DNA of 64,000 nucleotides from NCBI GenBank assembly GCA_024405735.1, contig JAKSOF010000003.1, forward strand, positions 86,729 to 150,728, read 5' to 3'. Source of the stretch: Victivallaceae bacterium (GTDB lineage: Bacteria > Verrucomicrobiota > Lentisphaeria > Victivallales > Victivallaceae). The position numbers were made by a program, and so were the translations under genes. A model generated the notes under the pieces. The model was not told the origin of the DNA. It saw only the letters and a list, made by a program, of their open reading frames with translations, and searched no databases. Each line of letters begins with the position of its first letter. The first letter of the stretch is position 1. This document shows, piece after piece, positions 34,845 through 41,949 of the stretch.

Positions 34845-37813
34845 ATCTGGTCAAGCGCTCCTTTGTAACTCTCAAGGAGATCATCCAATTGGACTTCAAA
34901 ACCGCTTCCCATGCCGGTAAAGTTCAGTTTTTCCGTCCCGGTTACTTTGCCGACGCAACGGCAAGGCTGATTCTCGAAGAGTTTTTCAAAGGCTCCCCGC
35001 TGATTTTCGGGCACCGTCGCCACGAAACGGGCGTTGGATTCCGAAAAGAGCACATCGGCGGCGGCGCAGTTTTCCTGCGGGATCGCCGCAAGGTCGATCG
35101 CCGCGCCGAGCCGTCCCGCCATCGCCATTTTGGCAAAAGTGACGCCGAGACCGCCGAGCCCGGGAGTCGCCAGCGCATTGACGAGATGGTTTTTGGTCGC
35201 TTCGATCACTTTGCCGTAAAGCGCGAGGGCGGCGTCGGCATCGACTTTGGGCACGTCGTTGCCGACGGCGTCAAGCATATTGAAGTATTCCGAACCGCCG
35301 AGTTCCTTTTTGGTCGTGCCGAGCACGTAGACGAGGTCGCCTTCCTGTTTGAAATCCAGCGTCTGCGAGCAGCGGATGTCGTCCATTTTGGCGATCACGC
35401 TGAAAAGCAGCGACGGCGGGATCGAGATCTTGCGGCCGCCCTTGGTGCTGTCGTTTTTCATCGAATCCTTGCCGGAAATGCAGGGTACGCGGTATTTTTT
35501 GGTGAAATCGTAGAGCGCCTGATTGGCGCGCACCAGTTGAGCAAGTTTGTATTCGCCGTCGGGAGTCTTTTCGCTCTTTACGGGGTCGGGCCAGCAGAAG
35601 TTGTCCAATCCGGCGATCTTGCTCATCGAACCGCCGACCGAGAGGATGCGGCGCACCGCAAGGTCGATGCTCGAAGCGGTCATCCAGTAGGTGTCGATGT
35701 CGCTGTAACGCGGCAAAATCGCCGAAGAAAGCACGATGCCCTCGGTCGAAAGCGGCGCGATCATCGTGACCGTCGCGTCGGAAGCGACGTCGCGGCAGAC
35801 GCCGATGTACGGCTTGATGACGCTCAGCCCTTTGACTTCGTGGTCATACTGGCGCGCCTTGTATTCGTCGCTGGCGATGTTGATGCGTCCGACCATTTTG
35901 ACGAGGTCGTCCGCGAGGTCGCGTCCGCTGTAAACCGGGTCGTCGAAATGCGGTGCTTTCCACGTCGCCGTCAGATGCATCTTGGGCAGTCCCTCGTGCA
36001 TGAATTTCATGCTCAACGCGCCGACCGTCCTGCCGTCGTACAAGACGTGGAAAATCCCGTCGTCGGTAAATTCCCCGAGCACGGAAACTTCGACGTCGCG
36101 CGCCTTGGCGAGCGCCTGAAATTCCGCGAGTTTTTCCGGCGGCACGGCGAAACTCATCCGCTCCTGCGCTTCGGAAACGAGGATCTCCCACGGCTGAAGT
36201 CCGGCATATTTGAGCGGCGCCTTGGCGAGGTCGATGCGGCAGCCGTTGGTGACTTCCGCCATTTCGCCGACGCTGGAGGAAAGACCGCCCGCGCCGTTGT
36301 CGGTGATGAAACGGTAAAGTCCGCGGTTGCGCGCTTCGATCATGAAGTCGCCGAGTTTTTTCTGGGTGATCGGGTCGCCGATCTGAACCGCCTGGACGGG
36401 ACTGCCCTTGTGCAGTTCCTCACTGGAAAAAGTCGCGCCGTGGATGCCGTCCTTGCCGATGCGTCCGCCGCCCATCACGATCAGATCGCCGGGCTTGATC
36501 GTCTTGTCGGCGCCGGAAATGCCGTTGATCTTTTTGGGCAGCACGCCGACCGTGCCGCAGTAGACGAGCGGTTTGCCGATGTAGCGGTCATCGAAGTATT
36601 CCCAGCCGTTGCCGTAGGGGATGCCGCTCTGGTTGCCGCCGTCGATGACGCCCTGATGGACGCCGTCGCGCAAACGGCGCGGATGCAGAAGGCTTTCGGG
36701 TACGAGTTCGGGGTCGCAGAAAGGCGAGCCGAAGCAATATCCCCAGACGTTGATGAGCAATTCGGCGCCCTGTCCGGTGCCCATCGGGTCGCGGTTGACG
36801 CCGACGATGCCGGTCATCGCGCCGCCGTAGGGATCGAGCGCGGAGGGGCTGTTGTGCGTTTCGACCTTGTAGGCGACGTCGCAATCGGCGTTGAAGTCGA
36901 TGACTCCGGCGTTGTCCTTAAAGACGGAAACCAGATAATCAAGTTCCTTGGCGAGTTCCTTGGTGCCTTTCTGGACGAAAGTCTTGTAACAGCTGGAAAT
37001 ATGGCTCGAAGTGCCGTTTTCAAGGTCGTGGTAATCGATCTCGGCGCTGAAGATCTTGTGCTTGCAATGCTCGCTCCAGGTCTGGGCGAGGACTTCCAGT
37101 TCCAGATCGGTCGGCTGTTTGGTCAACTGGTACGCGGAGCGTTCCGTTTCCGTGCGGAAATAATTCTGAATGGATTTCATCTCGTCGATCGAAAGCGCAA
37201 GCGTGCGTTCGCGGCTGATCTCCATCAGTTTTTCGTCGGAAACTTCAAGGTCGATCGTGCGGACGTCCACCTTTTCGGTCGAACCGGCGCGCGGCAGATT
37301 GAGCGGGACGCCGTGCGCGGCGATCTCGTCGGCGGAAAGCACGCGGACGCTCTGGATGAGCAAGTTGGCAAGCTGTTTGGTGCCGACTTTTTCGGCGAGT
37401 TCGCGCGTCGCGTCGCCGTTGAGCAGATATTCGATGCTCGAAGCGACGAATTCATTTTCCGTGAATTTTCTCCCGAGCACGTCGGACGCGGCGTCGCGGA
37501 GCGTGCGCGCAACGTTATCGGTCACGCCTGGAAGAAATCCGACGGCGATCAGGAATTTGCCGGTAAGTTCACCGGGGTAGTTCGCCGACTTGCGGTCGCC
37601 GACCTGATAAAACTGCACCACGTCGTTGCAGAGCAGTTTCGCGAGTTTTTCCGCCTCGTCGGGAGTGATGTCGGCGTCGATCGTATAGACATTGCGCGTG
37701 CGCACGTTTCCGCAATCGACGTGATAAAGTTCCGAAATCTGACGGGACAACTTCTCGCCGCGGGCGTCACGCCATTGCGGGAGCGGACTGATCTCAATTC
37801 GATAAATAGCCAT
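34841..37813 (-). CDS. purL: Fused PurS-PurL phosphoribosylformylglycinamidine synthase (no glutaminase domain)
   Basis: A 990-residue enzyme of purine synthesis (FGAR to FGAM). The first ~85 residues (IYRIEISPLPQWRDARGE...) look like PurS, and the rest is PurL: LAQTWSEHCKHKIFSAEI, GKDGIHGATFSSEELHKGSP, and ATP-binding SGKDSMKNDSTKGG. The C-terminal class I glutaminase of the large PurL is missing, so a separate PurQ is expected elsewhere. ATG 37813 is preceded only by a weak GAAG. It starts 13 bases after the preceding gene and is followed by the sigma gene overlap. Confidence 0.93.
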   Translation of the reverse strand: MAIYRIEISPLPQWRDARGEKLSRQISELYHVDCGNVRTRNVYTIDADITPDEAEKLAKLLCNDVVQFYQVGDRKSANYPGELTGKFLIAVGFLPGVTDNVARTLRDAASDVLGRKFTENEFVASSIEYLLNGDATRELAEKVGTKQLANLLIQSVRVLSADEIAAHGVPLNLPRAGSTEKVDVRTIDLEVSDEKLMEISRERTLALSIDEMKSIQNYFRTETERSAYQLTKQPTDLELEVLAQTWSEHCKHKIFSAEIDYHDLENGTSSHISSCYKTFVQKGTKELAKELDYLVSVFKDNAGVIDFNADCDVAYKVETHNSPSALDPYGGAMTGIVGVNRDPMGTGQGAELLINVWGYCFGSPFCDPELVPESLLHPRRLRDGVHQGVIDGGNQSGIPYGNGWEYFDDRYIGKPLVYCGTVGVLPKKINGISGADKTIKPGDLIVMGGGRIGKDGIHGATFSSEELHKGSPVQAVQIGDPITQKKLGDFMIEARNRGLYRFITDNGAGGLSSSVGEMAEVTNGCRIDLAKAPLKYAGLQPWEILVSEAQERMSFAVPPEKLAEFQALAKARDVEVSVLGEFTDDGIFHVLYDGRTVGALSMKFMHEGLPKMHLTATWKAPHFDDPVYSGRDLADDLVKMVGRINIASDEYKARQYDHEVKGLSVIKPYIGVCRDVASDATVTMIAPLSTEGIVLSSAILPRYSDIDTYWMTASSIDLAVRRILSVGGSMSKIAGLDNFCWPDPVKSEKTPDGEYKLAQLVRANQALYDFTKKYRVPCISGKDSMKNDSTKGGRKISIPPSLLFSVIAKMDDIRCSQTLDFKQEGDLVYVLGTTKKELGGSEYFNMLDAVGNDVPKVDADAALALYGKVIEATKNHLVNALATPGLGGLGVTFAKMAMAGRLGAAIDLAAIPQENCAAADVLFSESNARFVATVPENQRGAFEKLFENQPCRCVGKVTGTEKLNFTGMGSGFEVQLDDLLESYKGALDQI

Positions 37814-37826
37814 CTTCAAATCCGTT

Positions 37827-38492
37827 TTATGGGGTTGATGATCCGGTAAAATTATTTTCCGAGCGGAAAGACTCGAGATAAAACTCGTGACTTCGCCGGT
37901 AACGTTCCGCATTGGACTTGCTCAAACTTTTGCTGACATACTCGCGGTAACGCGCCACGCGCGGAGAGACCCGGTCAAAAAAGGCGCGCATCTGATTGAC
38001 CATCATGATTTCGGACGCGGTCATCTCCTCTTCGCTCGAAGCGTATTCGCTGTCGTCGCGCAACGGGGAAAAATCGTGGATGTCTTCGCTGTTGCGGGAA
38101 AGTTCCGCCTCGAAACCGACGAAACTTTCCAGCGCGTCGGCGCCCGCATCGAGCAAGTGGATGAATTTCAGGAAACTTTCTTCGCGGCGCTTGGTATCGG
38201 GACTGGAAAGGATCGAAATGATCTTTTCCGTATCCCTTGCGATGCGCCGGAGCAGTTGCTTGGTGTAAAAATAAATCGCCCGGCGCCCTTGCCGCGAAAG
38301 CGAAAAGAGTTCCGCGCGAAGCAGTTCCGTGATCCGGTCAAAGGCGGCGTTGCGCCGCCCCATCAGCGGGATGAGATTCATTTTGATCAGATGATCGGTG
38401 CGCCCCCGGGGACGGAATGCGACGTCGCCTTCCGGTTCGAGCGCATCGAACCGGCGGCGACGGGAATTGCCGATCAGCAGACCGAATTTCAT
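37827..38492 (-). CDS. Conserved-looking protein of unknown function
   Basis: A 221-residue, mostly helical, basic protein with no motif I recognise. It is rich in Arg, Glu and Leu (ITELLRAELFSLSRQGRR, RRIARDTEKIISIL), which suggests a helical bundle, with an acidic region SPLRDDSEYASSEEEM in the middle. No signal peptide or membrane segment is visible. It is flanked by a one-base overlap with serA and a 13-base gap to purL, so it is part of the serA operon. Co-transcription with serine and purine genes might mean a link to one-carbon or stringent physiology, but that is speculation. Confidence 0.6.
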   Translation of the reverse strand: MKFGLLIGNSRRRRFDALEPEGDVAFRPRGRTDHLIKMNLIPLMGRRNAAFDRITELLRAELFSLSRQGRRAIYFYTKQLLRRIARDTEKIISILSSPDTKRREESFLKFIHLLDAGADALESFVGFEAELSRNSEDIHDFSPLRDDSEYASSEEEMTASEIMMVNQMRAFFDRVSPRVARYREYVSKSLSKSNAERYRRSHEFYLESFRSENNFTGSSTP

Positions 38493-40060
38493 CAGGCGTT
38501 GTAGCTGAATTGGAATGCGCGGCAGGCTTTGACCGTATCGCGGATCTGGGCGATCAGCGCTTCGGGCACTGCGGCATTGGTTGTCATCACCGAGAGCGAA
38601 CGGCCGGATCCCAGATCCTGCGGCGCACGGATGTCGATGATGTTGATCTTGTTTTCACCGAGAATGCCGGAGATCCCGGCGATGATGCCCGGCGCGTCCT
38701 GGTACTCGACAAAGAGGTGGTTGCCGCAGGGATCGAGGTAAAGCCCCTCGAAATTGCCGATGCGCGAGATCATCAGGCGGTTTTCGGCGATGGTCCCGCG
38801 GACGCTGACGCGGTAGATCGGATCGGCGCCGCCGAGCAAGTCGACGGTCAGCGATTCCCCGTAATTCTTGGTGTTGTCGACGTCGCGGTTGACCAGTTCG
38901 ATGCCGGCGCTCTCCAAAGCCTTGGCGGCGTCTTTCGGCGCCTGATCCGCGAATTCCGCCGAGATCGCGGCGGCGATCGCTCCGGTCAGCCACGGACCGA
39001 ATTTGGCGAGATCACCGTAGAAACTGGTCTCGATGCGCGAGACGTTGACCGTGCCGAGATAACTCTTGGCAAGCGACGCGACGGCAAAGGCGAGTTTCTG
39101 GTATTTGGCGTCGAGGCCGTCGGGGAGCGCCTTGTTGACGACCGCGCTCGTGATGCCCTTTTCAAAGTAGTCGCAAGTCTGCTCGGCGGCGCGGCAGGCG
39201 GCGTTGAAATTCGCCTCAAAAGTATTGGCTCCGAGGTGGGGCAGCATAATGTCGGCGATGTCCTTGACGCTCTTGTCGCCGGCGGCGTCCTTGGGATAGA
39301 CGTCGTTGCAGAAAATGATCTTCTTTTCCGCCTTGACGGCGCGCAGATCATCCTCGTTGATGATGCCGCTACGCGCGCAGTTGACCAGCATCGCGCCCGG
39401 TTTCATCAAATCGAAAAGACGGCGGTTGATCATACCGCGGGTCTCGTCGTTTTCGGGGATATGCAGCGTGATGCAGTCCGCCTGGGCAAAAATCTCTTCG
39501 ACCGTGCAGAGCTTGACGCCGAGTTTTTCGGCGAGCGCGGGCGAAAGGAAAGGATCGTAACCGAGGAATTTCGTCTCGAATCCGGCGAGCCGTTTGACGA
39601 CCAGTTGCCCGATGTGACCGAGTCCGAGGATGCCGACGGTCTTGCCGGTGAGTTCGCGGCCCATGAATTTGCTCTTTTCCCACAATCCGGCGCGGGTCGA
39701 GATGTCGCCGGGCACGACGTGGCGGAAAGCGGCGAGGATCATCGCGACGACTTCCTCGGCGACGCCGTTGGAATTAGCGCCGGGGGTATTCATCACGTCG
39801 ATGTCGCGTTTGCGCGCATATTTGATGTCGATGGTGTTGAATCCGGCGCCCGCGCGGACGATGAGCTTGAGTTTCGGAAGCGCGTCGATCACTTCGGGGG
39901 TGACTTTTTCACTGCGGACGATCAGGACTTCCGCGTCGGGGTTGTTTTTGATCTGCTCCTCAAGCGGCGTCGCCGCATCGAGCACGACATTGTAGCCGCG
40001 CTCCGTCAGGATCGCCGCCGCCTGCTTGTCCAATTTCGTCGGAATCAGCACTTTGCGCAT
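38492..40060 (-). CDS. serA: D-3-phosphoglycerate dehydrogenase
   Basis: A 522-residue long-form enzyme that starts serine synthesis from 3-phosphoglycerate. The NAD motif is KTVGILGLGHIGQLV, the catalytic region contains TLHIPENDETRGMIN and NCARSGIINEDDL, and the His is in MLPHLGANTFEA. A C-terminal intervening domain and an ACT domain (FVEYQDAPGIIAGISGILGE) follow. The ATG has an AAGGAG nearby. It heads a unit of seven overlapping or closely spaced genes down to mcsB. Confidence 0.94.
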   Translation of the reverse strand: MRKVLIPTKLDKQAAAILTERGYNVVLDAATPLEEQIKNNPDAEVLIVRSEKVTPEVIDALPKLKLIVRAGAGFNTIDIKYARKRDIDVMNTPGANSNGVAEEVVAMILAAFRHVVPGDISTRAGLWEKSKFMGRELTGKTVGILGLGHIGQLVVKRLAGFETKFLGYDPFLSPALAEKLGVKLCTVEEIFAQADCITLHIPENDETRGMINRRLFDLMKPGAMLVNCARSGIINEDDLRAVKAEKKIIFCNDVYPKDAAGDKSVKDIADIMLPHLGANTFEANFNAACRAAEQTCDYFEKGITSAVVNKALPDGLDAKYQKLAFAVASLAKSYLGTVNVSRIETSFYGDLAKFGPWLTGAIAAAISAEFADQAPKDAAKALESAGIELVNRDVDNTKNYGESLTVDLLGGADPIYRVSVRGTIAENRLMISRIGNFEGLYLDPCGNHLFVEYQDAPGIIAGISGILGENKINIIDIRAPQDLGSGRSLSVMTTNAAVPEALIAQIRDTVKACRAFQFSYNA

Positions 40061-40122
40061 TTTTCAGAACTCCTTGTTTTGGCAAAATATTCAAAAAGAT
40101 ATTTTTGATTTCCGTGTGCTTT

Positions 40123-40151
40123 AATATAACACGCGCGAGGCGTTTTTGCAA
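40123..40151 (-). promoter_or_regulatory. serA operon promoter
   Basis: On the minus strand, TTGCAA (40151-40146), 17 bases, TATATT (40128-40123), about 60 bases before serA. It is the only strong promoter seen before the seven-gene set. Confidence 0.65.
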
Positions 40152-40251
40152 GATTTTTTACGCGACGCGCCGCCTTTTTCCCGAAAAGGTTGACAATGTT
40201 TCCCTTGGATGGAAAGTTTTTCCTGAAATCTTTCAGAAAAGGAGCGTTTTT

Positions 40252-40545
40252 ATGATCTCATTTCCCCAAAGCGTCACATTGCTTCATCCGGAACCGCCCT
40301 CCGGCGGAAATTCCGGGATCACCTCGACGGCGGCATCCGCCCTGATCGTGCGGGAAGAAAGCGAACTTGCCGACGATCATCACGGCAAAAAAAGCAAGAT
40401 CACGTTGCTGATGCCGTCAACGGTTGCACCGCAAGCGGGCGACCGCATTTCCTGTCTGGGCAGAACTTATGAGATCGTCCATATCCGGCGTTGCCGCGAC
40501 ATCGGCTCCGGCAATTTTGTTTTCCGCATTCAGGCGGTTTATTGA
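40252..40545 (+). CDS. Small protein resembling a phage head-closure/minor capsid component
   Basis: A 97-residue protein. Its C-terminal half (DRISCLGRTYEIVHIRRCRD then a beta-strand-rich end) has the shape of small phage head-tail joining proteins, which often carry a 'D.i.y.g..Y.I..v..c.D' pattern. AAGGAG lies seven bases before ATG 40252. It pairs with the next gene and stands alone between ordinary host genes, so it might be a relic or a co-opted piece. The phage assignment is inference from pattern only. Confidence 0.5.
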   Translation: MISFPQSVTLLHPEPPSGGNSGITSTAASALIVREESELADDHHGKKSKITLLMPSTVAPQAGDRISCLGRTYEIVHIRRCRDIGSGNFVFRIQAVY

Positions 40546-40559
40546 AAAGGGGAGAAAAA

Positions 40560-40994
40560 ATGAGCAGCGATCAAATTCTGCTGAAGATCCAGCATTATCA
40601 TTACGACGTCGTTTTCGGCAACTGCGATCTTGCGCCGCTGGCGAATGACGTCGTCATTTCCTCAAAACGAAAAATCTACGACGCCGATCTCTTTATCGGT
40701 CAAAGCGTCGACGAAAACGATGTATTGCTGTGCGAAGAATTGAAGATCCGCGTCACCAGCAAAAATATCGCCGGCGTCGTGCCGCTGCTGCAGCAACTGA
40801 CCAACGGACACTCTTTGCCGGAGGAGGAATTAAGACTTCTCCCGCGTCATCCGCAGGGACTTGCTTTCAGTTTTCCCCGCGCCCGGCTGACGGGCGGCGA
40901 TTTATGGCAACTCAACACCGGAGACGATCAAGCCATCACGCTGGAATTTCTCGCCCGCGCCGACACGTCCGGCAGGACTGTCCAAATGCTTTAA
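40560..40994 (+). CDS. Small protein resembling a phage tail-tube/completion component
   Basis: A 144-residue protein, 14 bases after the head-closure-like gene with AAGGGGAG upstream. It is beta-rich, with SFPRARLTGGDLWQL and QAITLEFLARADTSGR near the C-terminus, like phage tail proteins whose last strand reads 'L.F.A..D..G'. The middle part (EELKIRVTSKNIAGVVPLLQQ) also fits a tail-completion fold. No other phage genes (terminase, capsid, portal) are in the neighbourhood. Confidence 0.45.
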   Translation: MSSDQILLKIQHYHYDVVFGNCDLAPLANDVVISSKRKIYDADLFIGQSVDENDVLLCEELKIRVTSKNIAGVVPLLQQLTNGHSLPEEELRLLPRHPQGLAFSFPRARLTGGDLWQLNTGDDQAITLEFLARADTSGRTVQML

Positions 40995-41010
40995 AAACGG
41001 AAAAACGCGC

Positions 41011-41685
41011 TTATTTCAGCACGACATCGTCATCCAGCAGATCAAAGAAGAAGATGCCGCAGATGAAGTCCGCGATCTGCAACGGATGGACCGCTACGCG
41101 GACCGCCGCGCCGCAGGAAACTTCCGCGCCGATCTCCCACCAGTCACGGGAACCTTTTTTCCAGTCGTAACCGTAATCCGCCGGAGAGCAAAGCCACTCG
41201 TAAGTGTAGAAAGTTGGCTTGTAGGTCGCCTGGATGTCCGTGCCGGGCACCGGCCAGACGGAAGAATTCAACCGCCAGGGCAGGTGCTCGTTGTAGGTGC
41301 TTCCGTTGTCGGGCACCGGATACCCCCATGCAAAGGGAATAAGCAATGTACTGAGGCGCGGCAGATTGACAACTTTGTCGATCTGGTAATCTTCGCATCC
41401 GACGTAGAGGAAATTGACGTGATACCCCTGCTCCATCGTGATGCCGTAATGACGGTTGACGTCTTTGCGCAACATCAGATTGAAACTGTCACCGCAACTG
41501 AAATCGATCGCGCGGGTCACGCGCGCTTCCGCTTTCACGCCGCCCAAACCGATGCCCAGCGAAACAATATCGGTCAAATCAAGGATCCGGTTGGGCAACC
41601 ACATCAAAATGGTTTTACCCACTCCGGCGGAAGCCGAAAAACTCAAGACGCAGGTCAACAGGGCGATAACACCGAATTTTTTCAT
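41011..41685 (-). CDS. Secreted protein of unknown function
   Basis: A 224-residue protein with a signal peptide (MKKFGVIALLTCVLSFSASA). The mature part has many aromatic and Cys residues and the segment SLGIGLGGVKAEARVTRAID, and ends FICGIFFFDLLDDD. No family is recognised. It may be an exported protein of the envelope. It has its own promoter (TTGACA-N17-TACATT) and converges with the phage-like pair, 16 bases away. Confidence 0.6.
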   Translation of the reverse strand: MKKFGVIALLTCVLSFSASAGVGKTILMWLPNRILDLTDIVSLGIGLGGVKAEARVTRAIDFSCGDSFNLMLRKDVNRHYGITMEQGYHVNFLYVGCEDYQIDKVVNLPRLSTLLIPFAWGYPVPDNGSTYNEHLPWRLNSSVWPVPGTDIQATYKPTFYTYEWLCSPADYGYDWKKGSRDWWEIGAEVSCGAAVRVAVHPLQIADFICGIFFFDLLDDDVVLK

Positions 41686-41737
41686 AATAACCTCTTTTGG
41701 TTGCGGGTGATTGATTTTCCGTCCATTAACTGGAGTA

Positions 41738-41766
41738 AATGTAGCACATCACAATGCTGTTGTCAA
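41738..41766 (-). promoter_or_regulatory. Promoter of the secreted 224-residue protein gene
   Basis: On the minus strand, TTGACA (41766-41761), 17 bases, TACATT (41743-41738). The -35 box is a perfect consensus. Confidence 0.55.
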
Positions 41767-41949
41767 GCCACCTGACTGCCGGATTGATGGAAAATGTTTT
41801 CATTCACTTCCGACGTGACCTTTCTTTTTCGCAAGATCGGCATCTTTTTCGCAATTTTGGTGATTGAATTCCGGTGAAATCAGTATTAGGTTATATTATG
41901 ACGCAAAACCGGACGAAACGGATCCCGAACCCAAACGCAAGGAGCAATT

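Noticed and set aside
34889..37849. A ~986-codon open frame antisense to purL
   Set aside because: It is a by-product of GC-rich codon use; its composition (many Arg, Asp, Phe and Val runs) and lack of family motifs contrast with the clear PurL on the other strand.
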